From DASQUK01 sp046726215 (GTDB lineage Bacteria; Actinomycetota; Acidimicrobiia; Acidimicrobiales; VFJN01), in NCBI GenBank assembly GCA_046726215.1, contig JBKPAA010000136.1, positions 1 to 29,919 on the forward strand: a stretch of DNA of 29,919 nt, written 5' to 3'. Shown piece after piece: positions 22,441-29,919 of this stretch. Under the pieces are notes generated by a model. It did no database searches. It had not been told where the DNA came from and saw only the letters and a program-made list of their open reading frames with translations. Within the stretch, counting starts at the first letter, position 1; each line of letters begins with the position of its first letter. Position numbers and translations under genes: made by a program.

Positions 22441-24336
22441 ATGGCGCACAAGTCGGTGCGAAGCTGGGTCGCCCAGGCGATGCTGGTGGCTCTCGCCGTT
22501 GGCGTGGTGGTCGCCGCGCCGCTGGCGTCCTCGAACCACAGCCGGGCCGAGGCGGTCACCATCTCGGGGGCCCGCTCACTGTCCGACCAGGTCGTGGTCA
22601 ACTTCGACGCCTCCGCTATGGCGAGCAAGGAGCGCACCACCGACGTGCACCTCCTTGCGTTCAACGACCTGCACGGCAACCTCGAGGCCGGCGGCAACAA
22701 CATCTACGGGCAGTTCGCGGGCGGTGCCGCCTACCTGGCCAAGGCGGTAAAGGACCGCCAGGCCACCTACGGGGACCAGCAGGCGACGGTGTTCGCCGGC
22801 GACAACATCGGCGCTAGTCCGCTGGCCAACGGGCTGTTCTTCGAGGAGCCCATCACCATCGCCACCAACCTGATGAACGTCGACTTCGGCTCGGTGGGCA
22901 ACCACGAGTTCGACAAGGGCAAGGACGAGCTCCTTCGCATCCAGAACGGCGGCTGCCGGCCCGACCCCGGCTGCACGGCCGCGCCGTACGCCCTGCCCGA
23001 CGGCACGACCACCGACGTCTACCCGGGCGCGGACTTCCAGTACCTCTCGGCCAACGTGGTCGTAGACGCCACCGGCGAGACGTTGTTCCCCGCGTTCGGG
23101 ACCAAGAGCTTCCGCTCCGACACCGGCGAGACGTTCGAGGTTGGCTTCATCGGCGAGGTGCTAGAGGCCACGCCCACCATCGTCACGCCCACGGGCGTGG
23201 CGGGGCTCACGTTCCAGGACGAGGCCGATGCGGCCAACCGGGCCGTGCGCAAGTTGAAGGACGAGGGCGTCAAGACGTCCGTCCTCGTCATTCACGAGGG
23301 TGGGTTCCAGACGACGGGTGCGACGCTCAACGGCTGCGCGGGCAATCTCGCGGGAAGCGCCATCGCCGACATCGCCGGCCGGCTCGACCCCTCGATCAAG
23401 GTCATCGTGTCGGCGCACACCCACGCCGAGTACCGGTGCACCATCACCGTCGGTGGGGTCACGCGGCTCATCACCAGCGCGTCGTCGTTCGGCCGCATTC
23501 TCAGCGACATCACGCTCACGGTCGACAATAGGAACGGCAAGCTCGTGCAGGCGAGCGCCGAGAACGTGATCGTGAGGAACGCGCTGAACACCCCCGGTCC
23601 CGGCGTGGTCCGCCAGCCGGACACGTCGAAGGAGGACCCGCAGGTCCAGGCAGTGGTCCAGCAGTACGTCACTGCCTCGGCACCGCTGGCCAACCGGGTC
23701 ATCGGCCGCATCCAGGGCGACCTCACCCGCACCCCGTCGGAGTTCGGCGAGTCGGCGCTCGGCGACGTGATCGCGGACGCCCAGTTCGTGGCCACCCAGC
23801 CCGCCAACCTCGGCGGCGCCCGCTTGGCGTTCATGAACCCCGGGGGGATCCGCGCCGACCTGCTCTTCAACGACATCTCGTCGGGTGGGGAGGCGCCGGG
23901 CGAGGTCACCTACGGTGAGGCGTTCACCGTGCAGCCCTTCGGCAACAGCCTCGTGACCAAGACCATGACCGGCGACATGATGCGGCGCTTGCTGGAGCAG
24001 CAGTTCCCGGGCTGCGGGGGGCAGACCACCCGGCGCATCCTGCAGGTGTCCTCGACCTTCCGCTACGAGCAGGCCCCAACCGCAACGACGTGCGAAGGCA
24101 GGATCGGGCGCATGTTCGTCGACGGCGTCGAGGTGGCGCCCACCGATTCGTTCCGAGTGACGATGAACAACTTCCTGGCCGCGGGGGGCGACGGCTTCAC
24201 GGTGTTCAACGAGGGCACCGACGCCCTGGGCGGCGCGCAGGACATCGACGCCTTCGTGGCCGCCTTCGCCGCCGCCGAGCCGGCGGGCATCGCCGTGCCG
24301 CCGCCCAACCGGATCGTGGCCGTGCCGCCGCCCTGA
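22441..24336 (+). CDS. Secreted 5'-nucleotidase/metallophosphoesterase (UshA-like)
   Basis: A 631-residue exported enzyme. A Sec signal peptide (MAHKSVRSWVAQAMLVALAV..., cleavage near AEA at 36-38) precedes the metallophosphatase domain with FNDLHGN (74-80), GDNIGAS (120-126), GNHEFD (153-158), HEGG (285-288) and SAHTHAEY (324-331). The C-terminal 5'-nucleotidase domain has NPGGIRADL and NNFLAAGGDGF. It probably releases phosphate and nucleosides from extracellular nucleotides. The start is ATG 22441, with a strong GGGAGGGG Shine-Dalgarno 4 nt upstream, unlike the leaderless genes around it. A CGATCGATCG palindrome (22417-22426) sits just before the Shine-Dalgarno. No convincing -10 was found in 22288-22440. 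PPK2 follows 74 bp downstream. Confidence 0.93.
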   Translation: MAHKSVRSWVAQAMLVALAVGVVVAAPLASSNHSRAEAVTISGARSLSDQVVVNFDASAMASKERTTDVHLLAFNDLHGNLEAGGNNIYGQFAGGAAYLAKAVKDRQATYGDQQATVFAGDNIGASPLANGLFFEEPITIATNLMNVDFGSVGNHEFDKGKDELLRIQNGGCRPDPGCTAAPYALPDGTTTDVYPGADFQYLSANVVVDATGETLFPAFGTKSFRSDTGETFEVGFIGEVLEATPTIVTPTGVAGLTFQDEADAANRAVRKLKDEGVKTSVLVIHEGGFQTTGATLNGCAGNLAGSAIADIAGRLDPSIKVIVSAHTHAEYRCTITVGGVTRLITSASSFGRILSDITLTVDNRNGKLVQASAENVIVRNALNTPGPGVVRQPDTSKEDPQVQAVVQQYVTASAPLANRVIGRIQGDLTRTPSEFGESALGDVIADAQFVATQPANLGGARLAFMNPGGIRADLLFNDISSGGEAPGEVTYGEAFTVQPFGNSLVTKTMTGDMMRRLLEQQFPGCGGQTTRRILQVSSTFRYEQAPTATTCEGRIGRMFVDGVEVAPTDSFRVTMNNFLAAGGDGFTVFNEGTDALGGAQDIDAFVAAFAAAEPAGIAVPPPNRIVAVPPP

Positions 24337-24345
24337 TGACGTGAT

Positions 24346-24360
24346 GGCCGCGAAGCGGTC
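24346..24360 (+). terminator. Weak hairpin after the 5'-nucleotidase gene
   Basis: GGCCGC and GCGGTC pair (one G-U) around a GAA loop 9 nt after the stop codon. There is no T-tract, so it may only pause transcription or stabilise the mRNA end. Confidence 0.2.
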
Positions 24361-24397
24361 GTAGGACCTCGCTCTCAAGGAAGCGCCCCGGTGCCTT

Positions 24398-24403
24398 TAC
24401 GCT
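24398..24403 (+). promoter_or_regulatory. -10-like TACGCT before ppk2
   Basis: TACGCT ends 7 nt before the ATG at 24411 and no Shine-Dalgarno lies between, indicating a leaderless transcript separate from the 5'-nucleotidase gene. Confidence 0.42.
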
Positions 24404-24410
24404 CGCGGCC

Positions 24411-25247
24411 ATGGCCAAGCCCACCAGCACGGCGAAGGTCGCCGCCGGACGCGACCGCTTGCCAAAGAAGTTGTACGAACGCGAGCTGTTCCGACTGCAG
24501 GGTGAGTTGGTGAAGGCCCAGGAGTGGGTGAGGGCCGAGCGCCAGCGACTGGTGGTCGTTTTCGAGGGGCGCGATGCCGCCGGCAAGGGCAGCACCATCA
24601 AACGAGTGACGCAGTACCTCAACCCCCGTGTCGCCCGCATCGTCGCGCTACCCGCGCCGACCGAACGCGAGCGCACGCAGTGGTACTTCGAGCGTTACAT
24701 CTCCCAGCTGCCGGCGGCGGGCGAGATCGTGCTGTTCGACCGCTCCTGGTACAACCGGGCGGGGGTCGAGAGGGTGATGGGCTTCTGCACGCCCGATGAG
24801 TACCACCGGTTCCTGCACCAGTGCCCGATCCTCGAACGCATGCTGGTCGAGGACGGCCTGCTGTTGCGCAAGTACTGGTTCTCGGTGGGCGACGCCGAGC
24901 AGGAGGCGCGCTTTCGGTCCCGGGTCGAGGACCCGATGCGTCAGTGGAAGCTGTCACCGATGGATCTCGAATCGATCACCCGGTGGGAGGACTACTCCCG
25001 GGCCAAGGACCAGATGATGGTGCACACCGACATCCCCGAGGCGCCCTGGTACGTCGTCGAGAGCGACGACAAGAGGCGAGCCCGGATAAACATGATCGCT
25101 CACCTGCTGAGCACGATCAGCTACCACGACGTGACCCGGGTGCCACTCAAGTTGCCGAAGCGACCCGCATCGACGGGATACGAGCGGCCACCACGCGACA
25201 CCCAGACCTACGTGCCGGATCACGCCGCCTCGCTCACCGCCGAGTGA
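24411..25247 (+). CDS. ppk2: Polyphosphate kinase 2
   Basis: A 278-residue P-loop kinase of the PPK2 family. It has Walker A GRDAAGKGS (53-61), Walker B/lid FDRSWYNRAG (109-118) with the following VERVMGF, and a lid-region RKYWFSV. These enzymes move the terminal phosphate of polyphosphate onto nucleotides. Single-domain proteins of this length are mostly class I (NDP to NTP) or class III, and the sequence feels most like class I, but the class is not proven. An adjacent secreted nucleotidase suggests a phosphate/nucleotide theme, yet the genes have different start signals and may be regulated apart. The gene is convergent with the methyltransferase; the 43-bp gap between them shows no clear terminator. 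Confidence 0.93.
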   Translation: MAKPTSTAKVAAGRDRLPKKLYERELFRLQGELVKAQEWVRAERQRLVVVFEGRDAAGKGSTIKRVTQYLNPRVARIVALPAPTERERTQWYFERYISQLPAAGEIVLFDRSWYNRAGVERVMGFCTPDEYHRFLHQCPILERMLVEDGLLLRKYWFSVGDAEQEARFRSRVEDPMRQWKLSPMDLESITRWEDYSRAKDQMMVHTDIPEAPWYVVESDDKRRARINMIAHLLSTISYHDVTRVPLKLPKRPASTGYERPPRDTQTYVPDHAASLTAE

Positions 25248-25290
25248 TGCCGCCAGGCGCGACACCCGCAGCTCCTGGCCGAGCCCGCGT

Positions 25291-26058
25291 CTACCTCATG
25301 GGCTGAGGTCCCCACCAGAGAGTCACCACATCACGTGTCGTTGGGGGTGGCATCCGGCCCAGGAGCTGGGCGAGCTCGCCGTGCCGGTCCGGGGGCAGGC
25401 ACAGGCGGCGGGCGATCCGGGCGACGGCATCGGCTTCGTTCTCGCCGATCATCTGGATCGGTCTCTGCCAGCGCCGTTGGTGCACGTCGAGCCCCAGCTG
25501 GGACAGAACGGCGATCGCATCCCTCGCCGTCGGTCGGTCCGGCTGACGGATGTGGTGCAAGGCATCCCAGTAGGGAGTCATCCACGTCATCGGGTGCAGG
25601 GCGGTGAGCTCGACGACGACGCGATGTCCGGCGTGGGAGGTCAACGCCGCCACGAACCCGGCGAGGTCGGCGACGTTGTAGATGACGTGATGGCAGACCG
25701 CGACGTCGGCGGTGGGCGTCTGGGATTCCACTGCCGGCCAGAAGCCGCGGATAGCGGTGGACGTCACGCCGCGCCGCACCGCACGAGCGACGAACGCCTC
25801 CAGCAGCTCAGCGTTGGGATCGACACCGATCACGTGGCCCGCGGGTAGCCGCAGGCTGGCGGCGCCGGCGCCGACGCCGACGTCGAGCACCGTTCCGGCG
25901 GCCGGCAGCGCGTCACGAGCGACGGAGTCCGAGGGGGTGTCGTCGCCACGATCGAGGGCGGAGTCGGCCGCGGCGCCGAACACCGCGGGGCTGAAGAAGT
26001 AGGGCGACGCCGGCGCCGCCTCCACAAGGTCCTCGGGTATGGCCCAACGGCCCAGCAT
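25291..26058 (-). CDS. Class I SAM-dependent methyltransferase
   Basis: A protein of about 255 residues with motif I VLDVGVGAGAAS (57-68) and the acidic end of strand 2 in VIGVDPN (76-82). VAVCHHVIYNVADL resembles motif IV, followed by VVVELTALHPMTW. It lacks features tying it to a substrate. The start is uncertain: ATG 26058 is the first usual start after the acyl-CoA synthetase stop, but similar-looking sequence (DDANRRWAA) continues upstream in frame to a CTG that overlaps the synthetase stop, so a non-standard start is possible. The frame stays open far upstream through the synthetase gene, but that part is an out-of-frame shadow, not a fusion. It is probably cotranscribed with the synthetase. 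Confidence 0.82.
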   Translation of the reverse strand: MLGRWAIPEDLVEAAPASPYFFSPAVFGAAADSALDRGDDTPSDSVARDALPAAGTVLDVGVGAGAASLRLPAGHVIGVDPNAELLEAFVARAVRRGVTSTAIRGFWPAVESQTPTADVAVCHHVIYNVADLAGFVAALTSHAGHRVVVELTALHPMTWMTPYWDALHHIRQPDRPTARDAIAVLSQLGLDVHQRRWQRPIQMIGENEADAVARIARRLCLPPDRHGELAQLLGRMPPPTTRDVVTLWWGPQPMR

Positions 26059-26114
26059 CGCGGCCCACCGTCGGTTTGCATCGTCTGCGGACGACGGAGT
26101 ACTGCGGTTGTTGC

Positions 26115-27749
26115 TCAGGATGTGGGCAGCGTGTAGTCGGCGAAGCGGTCGCGCAGCTCCTTCTTGGAGAACTTGCCCACGGACGTCTTCGGGATCTCGT
26201 CGATGAACACCACGTCGTCGGGCAGCCACCACTTGGCGACCCGGGGTGTCAGGAACGCGGTTAGCTCGTCCCCGGTCAGGGTTTCGCCGGGCTTGCACAC
26301 GACGCACGCCAACGGCCGCTCGCCCCACTTCGGGTGCGCCACGCCGATGACGGCGGCCTCGGACACCTTGGGGTGGGCCATGATCTCGTTCTCGAGCTCG
26401 ACCGAGCTGACCCATTCCCCGCCCGACTTGATCACGTCCTTGGTCCGGTCGCGCAGCTGGATGTACCCGTGGGGGTCGATCGTGGCGACATCCCCGGTCT
26501 TGAGCCAGCCGTCCTCGGTGAACGAGTCGGGCGAGCGCGCATCGTTGTAGTAGCTGGCGATGACCCAAGGGCCCCGCACCTGGAGCTCGCCCGACGACTC
26601 GCCGTCCCAGGGCTGCTCCTCGTTGGTGCCGAGGTCGACGACGCGGGCCTCGAGGCCGACCAGCGGCTGCCCCACGGTGGTGCGGAGCTCGGCGCGGCCG
26701 TCGTCGTCGAGCGCGGCTGCGAGGGTCGACTTGATGTGGCCCGCCGACGCCACGGGCGATGTCTCGGTCATCCCCCACGCCTGCATTATGGGCAGCCCGA
26801 GCTGCTCGCGGTATGCCTCCGAAAGGGATCGGGGCACGGCCGAGCCGCCGCAGGGTATGGCGCGCAGGCAGGACACGTCGCGACCCTTCAGCTCCGGCAG
26901 CACTCCCATCCAGATGGTCGGCACGCCGGCCGCCAGCGTGACCCGCTCCGACTCGATGAGCTCGGCCAGTCCCTGGGGGGACAGGTCGGGGCCCGGCATG
27001 ATCAAGTCGGCGCCGCACGCCACGGCGGCGTGGGCCAGTCCCCAGGCGTTGGCGTGGAACATGGGGACGACGGGCAACACCCGGTCCTCCTCGACAGGTC
27101 CGAGGCCCCCCGACGTGAGCACACCGTACGTGTGCAGGAACGTGGAGCGGTGCGAGTACACGACACCCTTGGGGTTGCCCGTGGTGCCGCTCGTGTAGCA
27201 CATCGACGCCGCCTGGTTCTCGTCCGCGACGTGGAACTCGACCGGTTCGGCGCCGGCGAGCAGCTCCTCGTAGTCGTGGACCTCCTTGCCCGCCGGCGGG
27301 TCGGGGATCTCGCCGGCCCCGTCGTCCATCACCACCACGTGGCGGACGGTCTCGAAGCGGTCGAGCAGCGGCCAGACCAGCTTGGCCAGCGTGCGGTCGA
27401 CGAATACCACCTCGTCTTCGGCGTGGTTGGCGACGTAGGCGAGCTGGTCGGGGAACAGCCGGATGTTCAGCGCGTGGAGCACCCGGCTGGTGCACGGCGC
27501 CGCGAAGTAGAGCTCGAGGTGGCGGGAGGTGTTCCAGCCGAACGTGGCGACCCGCCCGTCGGCGCTGATGGCGAGCTGGTCGAGCACGCCACCGAGGCGG
27601 CGCGTGCGGTCGGCCCAGTCGCCGTACGGGAGGCGCTCCCGGGTTCCCGACGCCGTGACGGTCACCACCTGCTTGTCGAAGAAAAGGCGCTCAGCCCGAC
27701 TGTGGAAGTGGGTCAGCGTGAGCGGAAGGTCCTGCATCAGCCCCTGCAT
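26115..27749 (-). CDS. Acyl-CoA synthetase (AMP-forming, fatty-acid type)
   Basis: A 544-residue adenylate-forming enzyme with the P-loop YTSGTTGNPKG (185-195), AWGMTETSPV (A5 region), DGWLKTGDVATIDPHGYI (A7) and RTKDVIKSGGEWVSS (A8). The catalytic lysine K526 lies in PKTSVGKFSKKELR near the C-terminus. GGEWVSSVELEN and the overall pattern match medium/long-chain fatty acyl-CoA ligases (AlkK/FadD-like), which activate carboxylic acids to CoA esters through an acyl-AMP. The start ATG 27749 has a good Shine-Dalgarno, AGGGGGA (27763-27757), at 7 nt, and a TAGGCT hexamer (27790-27785) further upstream would give a leader of about 30 nt. It is divergent from the DedA-like gene. Confidence 0.92.
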   Translation of the reverse strand: MQGLMQDLPLTLTHFHSRAERLFFDKQVVTVTASGTRERLPYGDWADRTRRLGGVLDQLAISADGRVATFGWNTSRHLELYFAAPCTSRVLHALNIRLFPDQLAYVANHAEDEVVFVDRTLAKLVWPLLDRFETVRHVVVMDDGAGEIPDPPAGKEVHDYEELLAGAEPVEFHVADENQAASMCYTSGTTGNPKGVVYSHRSTFLHTYGVLTSGGLGPVEEDRVLPVVPMFHANAWGLAHAAVACGADLIMPGPDLSPQGLAELIESERVTLAAGVPTIWMGVLPELKGRDVSCLRAIPCGGSAVPRSLSEAYREQLGLPIMQAWGMTETSPVASAGHIKSTLAAALDDDGRAELRTTVGQPLVGLEARVVDLGTNEEQPWDGESSGELQVRGPWVIASYYNDARSPDSFTEDGWLKTGDVATIDPHGYIQLRDRTKDVIKSGGEWVSSVELENEIMAHPKVSEAAVIGVAHPKWGERPLACVVCKPGETLTGDELTAFLTPRVAKWWLPDDVVFIDEIPKTSVGKFSKKELRDRFADYTLPTS

Positions 27750-27784
27750 CGGGCGATCCCCCTCGTGGTGCGTCGTGAGCCGTC

Positions 27785-27790
27785 AGCCTA
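27785..27790 (-). promoter_or_regulatory. -10-like TAGGCT of the acyl-CoA synthetase gene
   Basis: TAGGCT lies 35 nt before the ATG, leaving room for a leader with the AGGGGGA Shine-Dalgarno. No good -35 is seen at 17 bp. Confidence 0.3.
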
Positions 27791-27849
27791 GGCCGTGGCC
27801 TGGGACGGACACCTCCCGCCCAGCGGACGCCTGGGCGGCGCCGGCCGCG

Positions 27850-27855
27850 TACTCT
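27850..27855 (+). promoter_or_regulatory. -10-like TACTCT before the DedA-like gene
   Basis: TACTCT ends 9 nt before the ATG at 27865 in the 115-bp divergent region. The leader would be only a few nucleotides and lacks a Shine-Dalgarno. Confidence 0.35.
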
Positions 27856-27864
27856 CAGGCCGTC

Positions 27865-28635
27865 ATGGCCGAGGCATCCGGACGCTCCCCCGCCGCGGCC
27901 GCACGACGCCCGCCGTCGCGCCGGCAGGTGGCGGCGCTGGCGGCGCCACTGATCGCGTTGGTGGTGATGAACTACGTCGGCGACGCGCTGGCGCCGACGC
28001 TGGTTGACACCCATCCGGCCTGGCTCATCGCCCTCAACGCCCGCAATCGCAACCTTGCGCTGGTCACCAACTCGCTGGACCCGCTGACCTACTACGGCAT
28101 CGGCACCGCACGGTTGCTGGTCAGTGACCCGCTGTTCTTCCTGCTCGGATACTGGTACGGCGACGCCGCCGTCACTTGGATGGAGCGGCGCACCAAGACC
28201 TGGGGCCAGTTGCTGCGCCAGATCGAGCGGTGGTTCGGCAAGGCCGCATACCCGCTGATCTTCGTCGCCCCCAACAACTACATCTGCCTGTTCGCGGGCG
28301 CCGCGGGGATGCCGCTGCGGGCATTCTTCGCGGTCAACATCGCGGGCACGCTCACCCGGCTCTGGGTGATCCGGCTGGTCGGTGAGGCCTTCGAATCGCC
28401 GCTGGACAGCCTCGTCAGCTGGATCGGCGACCACCGCATCCCACTGCTGATCGCGTCGGTGGCCCTGGTCATCGTGTCGATCGCGCTCGAGGCCCGCCGG
28501 GGCGAGACCGAGGTCGAGTCGCTGGCCCGCCTCGACGACGAACTGGAAGACGCGGCCGACGAGCTGGATCGGCGTCGGACGGCCGCGTCCGGCGCTGACA
28601 AGGTCGACGACGACGAGCCCCGCCGAGAGGGTTGA
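27865..28635 (+). CDS. DedA/VTT-domain-like membrane protein
   Basis: A 256-residue integral membrane protein. A basic N-terminus precedes a first helix (about 22-40), and the middle has LLGYWYGDAAV (94-103), FGKAAYPLIFVAPNN (124-138), AGAAGMPLRAFFAVNIAGTLTR (144-165) and a last helix (192-208). The G-x-x-x-G, PLIF and AGxxxM...F...N..G spacing resembles the VTT (SNARE-associated/DedA) domain, whose members scramble or transport lipids such as undecaprenyl phosphate. The match is by eye, and some typical residues are not evident. The tail (about 210-256) is highly charged and acidic-rich (DDELEDAADELDRRR), probably cytoplasmic. The frame runs on upstream through the divergent synthetase, but ATG 27865 with TACTCT before it is the sensible start. 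Confidence 0.72.
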   Translation: MAEASGRSPAAAARRPPSRRQVAALAAPLIALVVMNYVGDALAPTLVDTHPAWLIALNARNRNLALVTNSLDPLTYYGIGTARLLVSDPLFFLLGYWYGDAAVTWMERRTKTWGQLLRQIERWFGKAAYPLIFVAPNNYICLFAGAAGMPLRAFFAVNIAGTLTRLWVIRLVGEAFESPLDSLVSWIGDHRIPLLIASVALVIVSIALEARRGETEVESLARLDDELEDAADELDRRRTAASGADKVDDDEPRREG

Positions 28636-28699
28636 TCCGGGTCCCGCCGACCTGCGGCGGTGCGGCCCGTGACACGCTGGACCGGCTAGACCCGGGGAG

Positions 28700-29365
28700 A
28701 TGGACGTCTACGAAGCGCTCTACACCACCCGGGCCATGCGCCGGGTCCGACCCGATCCCATCCCGCTCGACGTGCAGGCCCGCATCCTCGACGCCGCCGT
28801 GCGGGCGCCGAGCGGCGGCAACACGCAGCGCTGGCGGTTCCTCCTCGTCGACGACCCGGAGGTGAAGACCAAGCTGGGCCCCCTCTACCGGGACAGCCTC
28901 CGCCAGCTCTGGGACACGGTCTACGCCGACCGCCTGGCAGCAATCGAGGCCACGCCCGACTCCCCCGCCAGCGTGCAGACGGCCAAGGTCGTGCGCTCGG
29001 CCCAGCACCTCGCCGACCACTTCGAGGATGTGCCGCTGTTCCTGTTCGCCTTCGTCCAGTACGACCCGAGCGGGGGTTCGATCTACCCGGCGGTGTGGAG
29101 CGCCATGCTCGCGGCACGGGCCGAAGGCGTGGGGACCTCGCTCACGACGGTGCTCGGTCACTTCCATGGCCCGGAGTCGCTCGAGATCCTGGGCGTCCCC
29201 GGCGACGAGGGCTGGGCCAACGCCTGCTGCGTCTCGTTCGGGTATCCGACCGGCCGCTGGGGCGTGGCGCCCCGCCGGCAGGCGCACGAGGTCGCCTTCC
29301 GCAACCGTTGGGGCGCGCCCGTCGGGTTCGAGGTGCCCGAGCCGCTGTGGTCACCCGTCGACTGA
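28700..29365 (+). CDS. Nitroreductase-family FMN oxidoreductase
   Basis: A 221-residue flavoprotein. The N-terminus MDVYEALYTTRAMRRVRPD carries the FMN-phosphate-binding Arg pattern (R11, R14, R15), and PSGGNTQRWRF (37-47) is the second FMN motif. VGTSLTTVLGHF and VSFGYPTGRWGVAPRR match the C-terminal FMN-binding region (usually GYP-x-G). Members reduce nitro groups, quinones or other small molecules with NAD(P)H; no substrate is indicated. The start ATG 28700 is preceded by GGGGAG touching the ATG and by TAGACC 7 nt upstream, so it too may be leaderless. The last 15 bp overlap the end of the convergent DinB-like gene. Confidence 0.9.
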   Translation: MDVYEALYTTRAMRRVRPDPIPLDVQARILDAAVRAPSGGNTQRWRFLLVDDPEVKTKLGPLYRDSLRQLWDTVYADRLAAIEATPDSPASVQTAKVVRSAQHLADHFEDVPLFLFAFVQYDPSGGSIYPAVWSAMLAARAEGVGTSLTTVLGHFHGPESLEILGVPGDEGWANACCVSFGYPTGRWGVAPRRQAHEVAFRNRWGAPVGFEVPEPLWSPVD

Positions 29366-29851
29366 CCCGGACGAGCGGGCCCACGCCGCCCGCAGCACAT
29401 CGCGGGTGACCTCCATCTGCCCCCGGTGTTGCGCCAGCTCCTCGTAGACGTGCATGAGGACGCCGCCCTGGGTCCGGCCCAGCGGCAGGTTGGCGTCCTC
29501 GGGCTCGGGCGTGCCACGCGGGGGCGCGAGCGGCTCGAGGTCGGCGATGTCGGCGTCGAGCTGGCGGCGGGCCTGCCGGGTCCGCCGGACAAGCTCGTTG
29601 ACCGGGCCGCTCGCCCGGAACTCGGCGTCCCGGTCGCGCTCGATGGTGCGCCCCGCCACCATGGCGCCGCCCCAGTACTCCATCACCCCCAGGCAGTGAT
29701 ACAGGATGGCGTACGGCGAGTTCGCGCCGGCCAGGTCGAGCCGGCGGTTGGCGAGCTCGTCGCCGAGCTCGGCCACCACTGCGACCATCCCCTCCAGCGC
29801 CTCGTCCACGAAGGACAGGAAGTCGTCGACGTTGATCATGGGCCCGATCAT
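29351..29851 (-). CDS. DinB-fold (DUF664-like) putative metalloprotein
   Basis: A protein of about 166 residues that looks like a four-helix DinB bundle. Three histidines are spaced as in the family's metal site: H52 (YHCLGVMEYW), H134 and H142 (MHVYEELAQHRGQME). Actinobacterial members of this superfamily include mycothiol-dependent transferases (MST/DinB), but no specific reaction can be given. Starts at GTG 29872, ATG 29851 and ATG 29839 are possible; I chose 29851, since 29872 would come within 5 bp of the divergent gene's ATG. It is not the SOS polymerase DinB, and no LexA box is seen before it. Confidence 0.8.
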   Translation of the reverse strand: MIGPMINVDDFLSFVDEALEGMVAVVAELGDELANRRLDLAGANSPYAILYHCLGVMEYWGGAMVAGRTIERDRDAEFRASGPVNELVRRTRQARRQLDADIADLEPLAPPRGTPEPEDANLPLGRTQGGVLMHVYEELAQHRGQMEVTRDVLRAAWARSSGSVDG

Positions 29852-29863
29852 GACGCGGGGGTT

Positions 29864-29869
29864 TAGGGT
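29864..29869 (+). promoter_or_regulatory. -10-like TAGGGT before the last partial gene
   Basis: TAGGGT ends 7 nt before ATG 29877. It also lies just upstream of the divergent DinB-like gene start. Confidence 0.35.
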
Positions 29870-29876
29870 CACGACG

Positions 29877-29919
29877 ATGTACGGGCGTGTCGCACCCTTC
29901 GAGGGCGTCGGGGTCGCTC
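29877..29919 (+). CDS. Start of an unidentified gene (runs off the window)
   Basis: ATG 29877 opens a frame MYGRVAPFEGVGVA that is still open at the window end. Only 14 residues are visible, so no family can be named. The TAGGGT hexamer at 7 nt and the divergent layout with the DinB-like gene are the reasons to think it is real. Confidence 0.45.
   Translation, partial: MYGRVAPFEGVGVA

Noticed and set aside
25291..27495. Apparent 734-codon fusion of a methyltransferase with an upstream domain
   Set aside because: The upstream part is the acyl-CoA synthetase gene read in the wrong frame; only the last 255 or so residues are a real protein.
29351..29851. SOS DNA polymerase IV (DinB) because of the family name
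   Set aside because: The protein is a small helical His-containing bundle, not a Y-family polymerase, and no SOS box is present.

Overview
This window is high-G+C chromosomal DNA from an actinobacterium. I infer class Acidimicrobiia or a close relative, from gene order and codon use; no rRNA or other marker is present to prove it. There are no insertion sequences, phage genes, CRISPR arrays or tRNAs. Coding density is very high, and no gene-free stretch exceeds about 240 bp.

Region 1 (1-10062, nearly all minus strand) is the actinobacterial ftsK - rimO - pgsA - cinA - recA neighbourhood. ftsK is followed by an ABC exporter pair (ATPase plus FtsX-type permease) and then by rimO, pgsA, cinA, thpR and the first 29 codons of recA. 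recA has a well-formed promoter whose spacer holds a LexA (SOS) box, with a second degenerate copy 22 bp away. An SDR dehydrogenase lies divergent from ftsK.

Region 2 (10994-17592, minus strand) holds mutM, RNase J, dapA, a winged-helix regulator, a cobalt-type nitrile hydratase (alpha and beta), a SURF1-family protein and an unannotated 56-residue acidic protein. dapA - rnj - ftsK - pgsA - recA matches the mycobacterial order as I recall it, so the nitrile hydratase genes look like an addition at the edge of a conserved block. MutM carries an in-frame 30-bp minisatellite.

Region 3 (17637-29919) is accessory. It has a large LuxR/STAND regulator, a DUF1980/DUF318 membrane pair, a secreted 5'-nucleotidase, polyphosphate kinase 2, a methyltransferase overlapping or abutting an acyl-CoA synthetase, a DedA-like membrane protein, a nitroreductase, a DinB-fold protein and the start of one more gene.

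A theme across the window is leaderless expression. Genes that begin a transcription unit repeatedly have a TANNNT hexamer 6-7 nt before the start codon and no Shine-Dalgarno sequence, whereas genes inside operons use stop/start overlaps. Three of these hexamers are identical (TAGCCT). The most unusual items are the MutM repeat, the leaderless pattern, the tandem LexA sites at recA, the accessory-less nitrile hydratase and the palindrome cluster in front of the LuxR regulator.
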